64,000 nucleotides of DNA from Acidihalobacter ferrooxydans (GCF_001975725.1 NZ_CP019434.1:2492606-2556605), one strand, 5' to 3'. Positions 28,395 through 36,315 are shown, counted from the stretch's first letter. Notes: a model not told the origin generated them from the sequence alone. Numbers and translations: made by a program.

Positions 28395-28718
28395 ATGAAG
28401 CTTTCATTCTACGGCGCTGACCGCGATGTCACCGGCTCTTGTCACCTGCTCGAAGCGCAGGGCAAACGCATCCTCATCGGCGGTGCCGAGCGCATCAAAC
28501 TCTTCGGCGACACTATTCAGGTGCGCGTGCCGTTACACGCCATCAACGGTTTTTCCGCTCACGCAGACCGCGACGAATGGCTCACCTGGCACAGCGCACG
28601 GCATCCCGCTCGAACCATTCTCGTGCACGGTGAGGAAAAGGCCCTGCGCAGCTTCGCCGAACACCTTCACGGCACCTCGGTCGACATGCCGCGCAAAGGC
28701 GACGAAATCGTCCTATGA
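28395..28718 (+). pseudogene. Internally deleted remnant of a beta-CASP metallo-beta-lactamase RNase
   Basis: A 107-residue frame that joins the extreme N-terminus of the metallo-beta-lactamase/beta-CASP RNase family ([28 protein letters not shown], residues 1-28) directly to its C-terminus (GGAERIKLFGDTIQVRVPLHAINGFSAHADRDEWLTW..TILVHGEE, residues 29-90). Full-length relatives have about 450 residues, so some 350 are missing in the middle, including the HxHxDH metal site. The junction is in frame and the open frame is intact up to a stop that overlaps the next start (ATGA). RNase activity is not possible. It may be a decaying gene kept by translational coupling to the exporter gene downstream, or a small protein in its own right; I favour decay. 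Confidence 0.8.
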
Positions 28719-29500
28719 AACCCGCTCTGCGCCTCTTCGCCAGCGGGCTGATCACCGGTTTCGGCGGCGGCCTGGCCAGCCTCGGCGGCGGCACGCTGCT
28801 GATCCCGCTACTGACAGAATGGATTGGCATGAGCCAGCTGGAAGCACGCGGCACGGCCATGGCAGCCGCGTTTTTCACGGCCATCACCGGCGCTGTCGTA
28901 TACGGCCTGCATGGCAACGTGGACTGGCGCACGCTGCTCTGGACCGGCCTGCCAGCGCTGATCTGCGCGCCGCTTGCAGCCCGCCTGTCCGCCCACTGGC
29001 CGCAGCTCATGCTGCGCCGGCTGTTTGGTGTGATAGTCCTGCTCGGCGCCGCGGCACTCTTGCTCAAGGGTGGCCCGCACGACGGCTTCGCCGCGGGTTG
29101 GCCGCTCGCGTGGATGATCGCAGTCGGCATCCTCGCCGGCACCGTGGCCGGCGTGGTCGGTGTCAGTGGCGGGCCGGTGCTCGCGCCGCTGTTCGTGCTC
29201 GGCCTGGGCATGGCGCAACAACTCGCGCAAGGCTCTTCGCTGGTCTCGCGCCTGCCGGCCATTCTCGGCGGCGTGGCCGAAGATCAGCGCGAACACGCGG
29301 TACGCTGGCGCGCCCTGCCCTGGCTGGCCGCCGGCATCGTGTTGGGCACGATCCTCGGCGGCATACTGGCCATCCATCTGCCCGAACACGTGCTACGCAC
29401 ACTGTTCGCCATTCTTCTCGTGCTGCTTGGACTGCACGAACTCACCGGGCGCAAACTGCATTCTCACACCGAACACCGCCCTCACGGCACTTACCCATAA
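28715..29500 (+). CDS. TSUP family anion exporter (TauE/SafE type)
   Basis: A 261-residue integral membrane protein with about eight hydrophobic segments and the duplicated small-residue-rich motifs of the TSUP family (GFGGGLASLGGGTLLIPLL near residues 15-33; GTVAGVVGVSGGPVLAPLFVLGL near 128-150). TSUP proteins export sulfite, sulfonates or other small anions. The substrate here is unknown, although DsrE- and rhodanese-type genes in the window make a sulfur anion attractive. It overlaps the upstream remnant gene by four bases (ATGA) and is followed at 22 bp by a universal stress protein gene, so it belongs to a four-gene transcript. Confidence 0.9.
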   Translation: MKPALRLFASGLITGFGGGLASLGGGTLLIPLLTEWIGMSQLEARGTAMAAAFFTAITGAVVYGLHGNVDWRTLLWTGLPALICAPLAARLSAHWPQLMLRRLFGVIVLLGAAALLLKGGPHDGFAAGWPLAWMIAVGILAGTVAGVVGVSGGPVLAPLFVLGLGMAQQLAQGSSLVSRLPAILGGVAEDQREHAVRWRALPWLAAGIVLGTILGGILAIHLPEHVLRTLFAILLVLLGLHELTGRKLHSHTEHRPHGTYP

Positions 29501-29522
29501 ACGAACCCTACGGAGCAAGCGC

Positions 29523-29999
29523 ATGAGTCTCTACCATCGCATTATTGTCCCCATGGACGACAGCCTGGCCGCCCACGCCGGACTGCGTGCCGCCATCGAT
29601 CTCGCCCAGGACCAGCAGGCCGCACTCAAGATCATCGCCGTGGTCGACGAAGCCAGCGAGGGTTACAGCGGTGGCGAACTCGGCTGGATTCCGCCGGCCG
29701 AGATGAATTCGGAAATGGAGTCCGGCGCCCGTCAACTGCTGCAAGAGGCGGAACAAAGAGCCGTCGCCGCCGGACTGAGCCCGGAGAGCGAACTCATCGT
29801 TGCGCCGGACGGCCATGTCGCACGGCACATTGGCGCTGCGGCCACGGCCTGGCAGGCCGATCTGATCGTGCTCGGAACCCACGGCCGCCACGGCTTCTCG
29901 CGCTGGCTGCTCGGCAGCACCACCGAGAATCTGCTCCGCGGGCTTGCGATCGCCTTGCACATCGTGCCCTGCACCCAGGCGGAGTCGGCACGCACATGA
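29523..29999 (+). CDS. Universal stress protein, UspA family
   Basis: A 158-residue single-domain Usp protein of the ATP-binding type. The N-terminal strand YHRIIVPMDDSLAAHAGL and the C-terminal nucleotide-binding motif LGTHGRHGFSRWLLGSTTENLL (GxxGxxxxxxxGS pattern, about 120-141) are both intact. A GAGCAAG Shine-Dalgarno-like stretch precedes the ATG at 29523. The stop overlaps the start of the DUF202 gene (ATGA). Usp proteins respond to starvation and stress; pairing with a small membrane protein and an exporter suggests a membrane-stress context, which is inference. Confidence 0.93.
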   Translation: MSLYHRIIVPMDDSLAAHAGLRAAIDLAQDQQAALKIIAVVDEASEGYSGGELGWIPPAEMNSEMESGARQLLQEAEQRAVAAGLSPESELIVAPDGHVARHIGAAATAWQADLIVLGTHGRHGFSRWLLGSTTENLLRGLAIALHIVPCTQAESART

Positions 30000-30370
30000 T
30001 TGACAACTTTCGCGACCACGCCGCCAATGAACGAACCTATCTGGCCTGGATTCGCACCGCTATCGCGCTCATGGCCTTCGGCTTTGTCATCGAGAAATTC
30101 GATCTGTTCCTGCGCTATATCGGCGCTGCCACTAGCGTGCACTTCCCCACACAGGGAGTGCGCGCCGAGGGTGCCGGCCTGTTGCTGATCGCCACCGGGC
30201 TGGTTCTGGTCGCGCTGGCGACCTGGGGCTTTCTGCGCAACCGGCGGCTCATCGACAGCTCCGAACACCTGCTCTACCGCGGTACCTGGCTCAACCTGGC
30301 ACTCGGCGGCACGGTGGCGCTCATGGGGCTGTTTCTGGTTGCCTACGTCGCCCGCGAACTACTGACATGA
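29996..30370 (+). CDS. DUF202 family membrane protein (YidH-like)
   Basis: A 124-residue inner-membrane protein. The family signature NERTYLAWIRTAIALMAFGFVIEKF occupies residues 11-35 and forms the first membrane segment. A second follows at about 60-80 (GAGLLLIATGLVLVALATWGFL) and a third at about 100-120. E. coli YidH is a relative; no function is established. It overlaps the universal stress protein gene by four bases and closes the operon. The 157 bp after it show no convincing terminator. Confidence 0.9.
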   Translation: MIDNFRDHAANERTYLAWIRTAIALMAFGFVIEKFDLFLRYIGAATSVHFPTQGVRAEGAGLLLIATGLVLVALATWGFLRNRRLIDSSEHLLYRGTWLNLALGGTVALMGLFLVAYVARELLT

Positions 30371-30527
30371 ATCCAGCCCCGTTGGCGCTTCCCCGGCAGC
30401 ATTGCGCTGCCGCGCGGGTTGTCCCGCACGCGGCGGGGAACGTTGCGCATCGAGGGGCATGGCCGCGCGCTGGGAACGCACTTCCGCGGCCCGCCGCGAA
30501 CACCTCGACGCGCAACGCCTTAAGGCA

Positions 30528-30902
30528 TTACCAGGTCAACACCCGGCCGGCGGCACCCAGGGTGGGCATGGCCATGCTCGGCGTAAGCAGCGGCAGCTCC
30601 ATGCCCAGATCGTCCTTGGTCATGCCGTTGAGATCCAGCGACTGCTGGCAACCGATGATCCGCACGCCGTTCTCCAGCGCGAGGTCCATGAACTGGGCGA
30701 CGCTCTTGCCGCCTTCGAGCGGGAAAACCTTCTCGGCTTCGCCCGCTTTAAGCAGTTCGGTGGCCGGGCCGGTGAAGTACATCACCACACTCTGCTCCAT
30801 CGCCGCAGCGGTAGACGCCATGAAAAACGCCGAAGGCAGACGCTTCGGATTTTCCTTTCCTGTGATCAGAATGATGACCAGATCTGGTGCTTCTTCGGAC
30901 AT
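30528..30902 (-). CDS. DsrE/DsrF-like protein, candidate sulfur carrier
   Basis: A 124-residue cytoplasmic protein of the DsrE superfamily. The alpha/beta fold is suggested by LVIILITGKENPKRLPSAFFMASTAAAMEQSVVMYFTGPATELLK, and the conserved cysteine of sulfur-relay members appears in VRIIGCQQSLDLNG (about residue 86). DsrE-like proteins bind or transfer sulfane sulfur in sulfur-oxidising bacteria and in tRNA thiolation. With only one clear candidate cysteine and no dsr or tus genes beside it, the function is a hypothesis. The Shine-Dalgarno AGGAGA lies 6 bases before the ATG. It is a single gene, divergent from the PfkB kinase; an 11-bp tandem repeat sits in its leader region. Confidence 0.82.
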   Translation of the reverse strand: MSEEAPDLVIILITGKENPKRLPSAFFMASTAAAMEQSVVMYFTGPATELLKAGEAEKVFPLEGGKSVAQFMDLALENGVRIIGCQQSLDLNGMTKDDLGMELPLLTPSMAMPTLGAAGRVLTW

Positions 30903-30934
30903 GACTTATCTCCTGTATGTACAACCCGGATTGC

Positions 30935-30978
30935 CCATTAATCATCCATCAATCGCCCATCAATCGTCCATTAATCCA
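30935..30978. repeat. 11-bp tandem repeat, four units
   Basis: Four consecutive 11-base units of the form CCATYAATCNN: CCATTAATCAT, CCATCAATCGC, CCATCAATCGT, CCATTAATCCA. It lies 33 bp upstream of the DsrE-like gene start, on the divergent side facing the PfkB kinase. The helical-turn period suggests an array of protein-binding sites, but no regulator is known to me. Confidence 0.75.
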
Positions 30979-31202
30979 AGGGCGTGATGGATGCGCGAAG
31001 ACATGAAGGGTGATCTGCCCAAGCGAGCGGCGTATCGCCTGGCGTATCCGGACGCGACCCGCCGCTTGAGCCTTCACCGCGCGCCGCCACTGGGCAACCC
31101 GAGTTCGACTGTGCTTGCCGGGCGCCGTATTACGCACCGGCATCACTATTTGACACACACTGATGCCCAAGGTTCAACCACTCTCCCTGAGACCGACCGC
31201 CA

Positions 31203-32168
31203 GTGACCCACGAACCACTCCCGCCTGTCGTCACGCTCACCCTCAACCCCTGCGTCGACGTGAGCTACGACATCGCGCACCTGATCGAAGACCAGAAAGT
31301 CCACGCCACCGCCAATCGCTATGACCCCGGCGGCAACGGCATCAACGTCGCCCGTGCGCTCAAGCGTCTGCACGTCCCGGCACACGCCTGCTGCGTGGTC
31401 GCCGGTGAGATCGGGCAATTGTTCGAACGGCTGGTCGCACATGAACTCGACCATCCCCATTGCCTGCGTATCGAAGGCGAGACGCGGGTCAACGTCACGA
31501 TTCAGCAAAGCGAACCGCGCGCGCAGTTCGAAGTCAGCGGCCTCGGCCCGCCGCTCAGCGCCCTCGCCCGACAGGAACTGGTCGACGAGGTTCTCGGCCT
31601 GACCGGCGGCGGCTACGCCGTGCTCACCGGCTCGCTCTGCCCCAGCGTGGACGCGGGTTTCTACGCCGAACTCGCGCAACAACTGCGACTCCAGGCCGCC
31701 CATCCGGTCATCGACACCCAGGGCGCCGCGCTCGCCCAGGTCATTGATGCGCGGCCGTTCCTGATCAAGCCCAACCGCTACGAAGTCGAACAGCTTGTCG
31801 GGCGTGCGCTACCCGAGCTGGTGGACGTCGCGAAGGCGGCCTGCGAACTGCAATCGCGCGGCATCGACTACGTCTGCGTTTCGCTCGGCGGCGCTGGCGC
31901 ACTGCTGGCCGACGGCGAGCACACCTACCATGCGCGTGCGCCGGAAGTTGCCGTCGCATCCACCGTCGGCGCAGGAGACTCCATGCTCGCCGGGTTGCTG
32001 ACCGCACTGGCCCGCAGCGAAGGTCCGGCCGAAGCCTTGCGCCTCGGCCTGGCCTGCGGCAGCGGCACCGCCATGCAGCCCGGCACCGAACTGTTCGAGT
32101 ACAACCAGATGCAGACACTACTGGGGCGCGTGGATGTCGTGCGCGTCGACCACTGCATGCATGCCTAA
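31203..32168 (+). CDS. PfkB family sugar-phosphate kinase (1-phosphofructokinase-like)
   Basis: A 321-residue ribokinase-fold kinase of the 1-phosphofructokinase/tagatose-6-phosphate kinase/PfkB branch. Diagnostic parts are the N-terminal [15 protein letters not shown], the sugar-binding [17 protein letters not shown] (about 40-56), [15 protein letters not shown], and the C-terminal ATP/anion-hole signature [14 protein letters not shown] with the catalytic Asp. The start is a GTG at 31203 with only a weak Shine-Dalgarno. The TAA stop (32166-32168) is supplied by the left end of repeat B1, so the last residues may differ from the ancestral protein. Substrate (fructose-6-phosphate versus fructose-1-phosphate) cannot be told; no PTS genes are adjacent. 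Confidence 0.9.
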   Translation: MTHEPLPPVVTLTLNPCVDVSYDIAHLIEDQKVHATANRYDPGGNGINVARALKRLHVPAHACCVVAGEIGQLFERLVAHELDHPHCLRIEGETRVNVTIQQSEPRAQFEVSGLGPPLSALARQELVDEVLGLTGGGYAVLTGSLCPSVDAGFYAELAQQLRLQAAHPVIDTQGAALAQVIDARPFLIKPNRYEVEQLVGRALPELVDVAKAACELQSRGIDYVCVSLGGAGALLADGEHTYHARAPEVAVASTVGAGDSMLAGLLTALARSEGPAEALRLGLACGSGTAMQPGTELFEYNQMQTLLGRVDVVRVDHCMHA

Positions 32169-32309
32169 CAAGACTGTTGGTGTTTACTCATGCGGCACGC
32201 CAGGGCGTCACAATCGGGCTCTTGTGCTCATTTATGCGCTGTAAACCACGCTATTTCGCCCGACATTCCTTCTCTCGCACTCGCCTGAGCGACAACAACA
32301 GCCTTGTTA
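32166..32309 (+). mobile_element. Repeat B, copy B1 (MITE-like)
   Basis: A 144-bp element bounded by TAACAAGACTGTTGGTG and the inverted GACAACAACAGCCTTGTTA. It matches the reverse complement of 60395-60534 along its length (ACTCATGCGGCACGC, CTTGTGCTCATTTA, CGCCTGAGCGACAACAACAG). It has no coding capacity. The element sits between the PfkB kinase, whose stop codon it provides, and a 3' fragment of a D-lactate dehydrogenase gene. Confidence 0.85.
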
Positions 32310-32548
32310 CACGACGCTGCCCGAACGGCTTGCTGGAGGGCGGCATGTACTTTGCCGATCACTCCGGCGACATCCTCCGCGACGACGTATTCGCCCGCCT
32401 GCTGACCTTTCCCAACGTCATCATCACCGGACATCAGGCATTCTTCACCCGCGAGGCCATGGAGACCATCGCCGCCACCACCGTCACCAACCTCGACGAC
32501 TTCGCCGCCGGCCGCGACACCCCCAATCGTCTTCACGCATCGCACTGA
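32310..32548 (+). pseudogene. 3' remnant of a D-lactate dehydrogenase (LdhA-like) gene
   Basis: The last 70 or so codons of a D-2-hydroxyacid dehydrogenase of the fermentative LdhA type: [55 protein letters not shown], which includes the conserved TGHQAFFT segment with the catalytic-site His. The N-terminal 260 or so residues, with the NAD-binding domain, are missing. The upstream part of the open frame is only repeat B1 read as protein. The break coincides with the right end of B1, so the element either inserted here or mediated a deletion. The fragment cannot be active. Confidence 0.88.
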
Positions 32549-32576
32549 TACCCTTCCTGCTGCTACACTCGACCCC

Positions 32577-33185
32577 ATGCAAGCCGCTCGCCAACGCTGC
32601 CCGGAAACCACGCGCCAAAACCTGCTTGATGCCGCGCATCGGGAGATTTACGTGCACGGTTTTCAGGGCGCCAGCCTGGAACGCATCCTCACCGACACCG
32701 GTCTGAGCAAGGGTGCGCTCTATCACCACTTCACGACCAAGCAGGCGCTCGGTCTCGCCGTGATCGAAGAAGTCATCGGCGCGCGGCTGCGGCGCGAATG
32801 GATAGAACCTGTCGCGCGCGCCCCGCAGCCGTTGCGGATGCTGCGCGAACTGATCGAACACAAGCAGCAAAAAGCCACCGGACTGTCGATCCGCCTCGGC
32901 TGCGATCTCAACAATCTGATGCAGGAGATGAGCCCGCTGGACGAGACGTTTCGCAACGCGCTGGCGCAGCTCATCCAAGCCTGGCGGACAGCACTCCAGG
33001 ACGCCCTGGAACGCGCGCAGGCCGCGGGCGAAGTGCGCGCCGATGCCGACTGCGCCCGCGCGGCACTTTTTATCGTCGCCGCGGTCGAAGGCTGTACCGG
33101 CGTGAGCAAGAATCAGCACGACGTGACTGACTATCGCGCCTGCCTTGACGGCGTCAAGGAATACCTCATCAGCCTGCAAGCCTGA
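32577..33185 (+). CDS. TetR family transcriptional regulator (NemR-like)
   Basis: A 202-residue repressor-type regulator. The N-terminal helix-turn-helix is typical (TRQNLLDAAHREIYVHGFQGASLERILTDTGLSKGALYHHFTTKQALGLAVIEE, about 12-66). The ligand domain contains the segment RLGCDLNNLMQEMSPLDETFR (about 99-119), which matches the C-terminal subfamily that includes E. coli NemR, where a cysteine senses electrophiles. It precedes a dienelactone hydrolase, a DsrE-like protein and an Old Yellow Enzyme in the same direction, and is likely their regulator. In E. coli NemR controls the Old Yellow Enzyme NemA, which supports this reading. No operator palindrome was identified with confidence in the 158-bp gap after it. 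Confidence 0.9.
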   Translation: MQAARQRCPETTRQNLLDAAHREIYVHGFQGASLERILTDTGLSKGALYHHFTTKQALGLAVIEEVIGARLRREWIEPVARAPQPLRMLRELIEHKQQKATGLSIRLGCDLNNLMQEMSPLDETFRNALAQLIQAWRTALQDALERAQAAGEVRADADCARAALFIVAAVEGCTGVSKNQHDVTDYRACLDGVKEYLISLQA

Positions 33186-33343
33186 CCACGGGGCATTTTC
33201 CGGGCTAAACGTTGTGGGCCAATCCTCGCAGATCCATCCTGATGGACCACGCCGGGTGAATTGCTCCACACATTACAAACCAACCAGTCTGAATGTTTCA
33301 TCAGCAAATTTGCCAACAGATTGATCAACAAACAGGAGTTACC

Positions 33344-34075
33344 ATGTCTCAATCCACATCCTCTGTTTCCCAATCCTGGGTCGATCTCGCCCCCGATCTG
33401 CGCGGTTACTTCGCCTATCCCGACGACGACAAGGCCCATCCGGCGCTGATCGTGTTCATCGAAGCCTTTGGCATCAATGCGCATTTCAAGCAGCTAGCCG
33501 CACGCCTCGCGCAGGCCGGCTACGCCACGCTCATTCCCGACATTTTCCACGGCAAGAGTTACGACTACGCCGACCGCGACAACGCCGTCGGCCATTTGCG
33601 CACCCTGAACGACGCGCAGGTCATGACGGAAGCCAATGCAGCGCTGGACTACCTGCAAACCTGTGCGCAGGCCACCGACGCTGTTGGCATCCTGGGCTTC
33701 TGCATGGGCGGACGCTATGCCTTCCTCGCCAACGCTGAACTCAGCGCCCGCATCCGCGCCACGGCGGCGTTCTACGGCGGTGGCATCGCCCCGGAGCAAG
33801 ACCCCATAGGCCGCAAGCCCCTGCTCGACCGCATACCCGAAATGCAAACACCGCTGCTGCTGCAATACGGCAGCGCCGACCACTCCATCACCCCGGCCGA
33901 ACACGCACGTATCGTCCAGGCGCTTGGCACGGCGGACAAGCGTTACACGCTCGACCTGTATCCCGGCGCCGGCCATGGCTTCTTCTGCGATGATCGCCCG
34001 ACCTACCACGCCGAGGCCGCCGCGCAAGGCTGGCATCGCATCCTCGATTTCTTCAACCAGCACCTTGGAGACTGA
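33344..34075 (+). CDS. Dienelactone hydrolase family protein
   Basis: A 243-residue alpha/beta hydrolase. The catalytic triad of the DLH family is visible: Cys nucleophile in GILGFCMGGRYAF (about 117-129), Asp in QYGSADHSITP (about 172-182) and His in GAGHGFFCDDR (about 207-217); the family Glu lies in VFIEAFGIN. The ATG at 33344 has AGGAG 5 bases upstream and is preferred over the in-frame ATG at 33293. The natural substrate is unknown; DLH proteins hydrolyse lactones and other reactive esters. It is followed after 3 bp by a DsrE-like gene and then an Old Yellow Enzyme, an arrangement suited to detoxifying electrophiles. Confidence 0.93.
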   Translation: MSQSTSSVSQSWVDLAPDLRGYFAYPDDDKAHPALIVFIEAFGINAHFKQLAARLAQAGYATLIPDIFHGKSYDYADRDNAVGHLRTLNDAQVMTEANAALDYLQTCAQATDAVGILGFCMGGRYAFLANAELSARIRATAAFYGGGIAPEQDPIGRKPLLDRIPEMQTPLLLQYGSADHSITPAEHARIVQALGTADKRYTLDLYPGAGHGFFCDDRPTYHAEAAAQGWHRILDFFNQHLGD

Positions 34076-34078
34076 ATC

Positions 34079-34426
34079 ATGGCAAAGCTCGCAATCGTTT
34101 TACTTTCCGACATGAATGAACCGGTCAAAGTCGAGATGGCACTGCGCTTCGCGCTAGTCGCGCTCAAGCAAAACCGCCTCGAAGACATCCGCTTTTTCTT
34201 CTTCGGCCCCGGAGTGCGCGTACCCGGCCAGATCAAGGACGATCCGACATTCGGCCCCTTGCTCGAAGAACTGCTCGACAGCGGCATCACCACCCTCGCC
34301 TGTATCTACAATGCGCGCGGTCTCGGCGAGGAAGACAACCTCAAGCAAGCCGAAATCCAGATGCAAGCGATCGGTGCCGACCTGGTCGACGTCGTCGACC
34401 GGAGCTACCAGCTCATGACCTTCTGA
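34079..34426 (+). CDS. DsrE/DsrF-like protein
   Basis: A 115-residue cytoplasmic protein with the DsrE superfamily fold (KLAIVLLSDMNEPVKVEMALRFALVALKQNRLEDIRFFFFGPGVRVP). The candidate active cysteine is in GITTLACIYNARGLGEEDNL (about residue 78). It starts 3 bp after the dienelactone hydrolase stop, so the two are translationally coupled. It is only distantly similar to the DsrE-like protein at 30528-30902. A role in persulfide or electrophile chemistry is plausible from its neighbours, but not shown by the sequence. Confidence 0.85.
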   Translation: MAKLAIVLLSDMNEPVKVEMALRFALVALKQNRLEDIRFFFFGPGVRVPGQIKDDPTFGPLLEELLDSGITTLACIYNARGLGEEDNLKQAEIQMQAIGADLVDVVDRSYQLMTF

Positions 34427-34485
34427 CCCAAAGGCCGCGAAACCCACCGAGCACTCATCCGATTAACCAAGGAATCTGAATCATT

Positions 34486-35559
34486 ATGTCCGCACCCTTG
34501 CTGTTCACCCCGATCAGGCTGCGCGGCCTGGACATCCGCAACCGCATCTTTGTCTCGCCCATGTGCCAGTACAGCAGCACCGACGGCATGCCGAACGACT
34601 GGCACCTCGTGCACCTCGGCAGTCGCGCCGTCGGCGGCGCCGGTCTGGTCATGACCGAGGCCGCCGCCGTCAGCCCCGAAGGCCGGATCAGCGCGCAGGA
34701 CCTCGGCATCTGGAACGACGCACAGGCCGCCGCCCTGCGCCCGATCGCCGACTTCATCCGCGCCCACGGCGCAGTGCCGGCAATCCAGCTCGCCCACGCC
34801 GGGCGCAAGGCCTCCACGGCACCACCCTGGGACGGTGGCGGCCCGGTTCACGCCAGCGCCGGCGGGTGGACACCGGTCGGCGCCAGCGCGGTCGCGTTTG
34901 CCGAAGGGCACCACGTCCCGCACGCGCTGGATGAGGCCGGCATCGAGCAGATCATCGAACAGTTCGTCAATGCCGCGCAGCGTGCCCTGCATGCCGGCTT
35001 TGAGGTCGTCGAAGTGCATGCCGCGCACGGCTATCTATTGCACAGCTTTCTCTCGCCATTATCGAACCAGCGCGAGGACGCGTGGGGCGGCAGTCTCGAC
35101 AACCGCATGCGCCTGCCGCTGGCCGTCGCCTCGGCGGTGCGCGACAACTGGCCCGATGACCGTCCCGTATTCGTGCGTATTTCGGCCACCGACTGGGCCG
35201 ATGGCGGCTGGGATCTGGCGCAATCGGTCGTGTTCGCCGAGCGCCTGCGGGAACATGGCATCGATCTGGTCGACTGCTCCAGCGGCGGTCTGGTGCCTGA
35301 TGCGAAAATCCCCGTCGCACCCGGCTTCCAGACGCCGTTCGCGCAGACCATCCGTGAACGGGCCGAAATTCCCACCGGCGCAGTCGGCCTGATCACCGCC
35401 GCCGAGCAGGCCGAGCATGCACTCGCCACCGGTCAGGCCGACGTCGTGCTCCTCGCACGCGAATTGCTGCGCGACCCATACTGGCCGCTGCATGCCGCTC
35501 ACACGCTCGGCGCCGACCTTGACTGGCCGCAACAATATGCCCGCGCCAAACCCCGCTAG
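34486..35559 (+). CDS. NADH:flavin oxidoreductase, Old Yellow Enzyme family (YqjM/NamA-like)
   Basis: A 357-residue FMN enzyme reducing activated C=C bonds such as quinones, maleimides and nitro compounds. It is of the YqjM ('thermophilic-like') class: Cys in [11 protein letters not shown] (about 24-34), [13 protein letters not shown] (about 99-111), the substrate-binding histidines in [22 protein letters not shown] (about 178-199) and [10 protein letters not shown], and the FMN-phosphate stretch [33 protein letters not shown]. It completes a tetR-DLH-DsrE-OYE cluster on the plus strand. Regulation by the TetR/NemR-like protein is inferred from gene order and from E. coli NemR/NemA. Confidence 0.94.
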   Translation: MSAPLLFTPIRLRGLDIRNRIFVSPMCQYSSTDGMPNDWHLVHLGSRAVGGAGLVMTEAAAVSPEGRISAQDLGIWNDAQAAALRPIADFIRAHGAVPAIQLAHAGRKASTAPPWDGGGPVHASAGGWTPVGASAVAFAEGHHVPHALDEAGIEQIIEQFVNAAQRALHAGFEVVEVHAAHGYLLHSFLSPLSNQREDAWGGSLDNRMRLPLAVASAVRDNWPDDRPVFVRISATDWADGGWDLAQSVVFAERLREHGIDLVDCSSGGLVPDAKIPVAPGFQTPFAQTIRERAEIPTGAVGLITAAEQAEHALATGQADVVLLARELLRDPYWPLHAAHTLGADLDWPQQYARAKPR

Positions 35560-35561
35560 CG

Positions 35562-35680
35562 CGGATGTTTCATAACCCGTGCCGATAACGCGCCGGATCG
35601 TGTTTTCACAAGGGACTACAGAAGAAGCGGCGCATCGATGTTGACAGCCGACTGAGGAAATCTCCCTTGTGGGATCAAGA
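35562..35680 (-). repeat. Repeat C, truncated copy C4
   Basis: The left edge GCGGATGTTTCATAACC is followed by GTGCCGATAACGCGCCGGAT and AGCGGCGCATCG, matching the reverse complement of C3. The copy stops near 35680, beyond which the sequence no longer matches. It begins at the stop codon of the Old Yellow Enzyme gene. Confidence 0.75.
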
Positions 35681-35882
35681 GACCGGCGAAATTGGTGGGA
35701 TTTTTCAAACTATCCAGGATAGCCACGCCGCCGGTTCCCTGCCCGCACACGGGCAGGGAACCGCTCACACAATTGGGCCAAATCGCGTATCCTGAATACA
35801 CCGCTGCCCCAGGGGAGCGCTTGACATAATGAACCCACACAATGGCACAGCACACTCATTGCCAGCCTGAAATCTCAAACCT

Positions 35883-36047
35883 AGGAGCCTGTCGGACTTG
35901 GAGGATCGAAGCGAGGCGAGTGGGGAATGGTGACCAGTTTCTCGCTCTTTTGAGGACAATAGTGGTTCTATTCGACGAAAAAGAGCGGGGAAATGGGTCC
36001 ATTATCCCACCGCCGCAGCCGATTCTTTCCAAGTCCGACAGGCTCCT
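35883..36047 (+). repeat. Repeat A, long form, copy A4 (reference copy)
   Basis: A 165-bp near-palindrome with perfect 20-bp ends, AGGAGCCTGTCGGACTTGGA and its inverse TCCAAGTCCGACAGGCTCCT. Inside, GTGGGGAATGG faces CCATTATCCCA, and TCGCTCTTTT faces AAAAAGAGCG, so a transcript could fold end to end with a loop around GGTTCTATTCGACG. The edges are flanked by CT and AG, making the outermost bases CTAG on both sides. No coding potential. Confidence 0.92.
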
Positions 36048-36089
36048 AGACATTCCATTAGACGAGGTAATGATTACGCAGTGTTGAAT

Positions 36090-36182
36090 TCATGGAAAAA
36101 TTTCTTCAACGAGCGGTATCGTTACGCTATGCTCGACAGTAGAAGAATTTCAAGTGGATTCAAAGATCAGACAAGGGCGTAT
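36090..36182 (+). repeat. Possible repeat D fragment D3
   Basis: The segment GAAGAATTTCAAGTGGATTC followed by AAAGATCAGACAAGGGCGT (about 36143-36182) resembles the middle of D2 (49000-49040). It runs straight into repeat C5. With C4, A4 and C5 it fills the 756-bp gap before the GGDEF/EAL gene; no gene is seen there. Confidence 0.4.
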
Positions 36183-36188
36183 TTCCAA

Positions 36189-36287
36189 ACCCGGATGTTT
36201 CACAACTCGTGCTGATAGCGCGCCGGATCGTGTTCCCACAAGGAAGCGGCGTATCGGTAATGACGACCGACTGATGGATTATCCGGG
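36189..36287 (-). repeat. Repeat C, short form, copy C5
   Basis: A 99-bp version with edges CCCGGATGTTTCACAA and GGATTATCCGGG and the inner blocks GCGCCGGATCGTG, AAGCGGCGTATCGG and ACGACCGACTGA. It ends 29 bp before the start of the GGDEF/EAL gene, so it lies in that gene's leader or promoter. Confidence 0.78.
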
Positions 36288-36315
36288 ATAAAATCAAAGT
36301 TACGAGCAAACGCGC

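Noticed and set aside
32177-32309. Upstream half of the 123-codon frame containing the LdhA fragment
   Set aside because: This part is repeat B1 read as protein; only the downstream part resembles LdhA, so I called a pseudogene rather than a gene.
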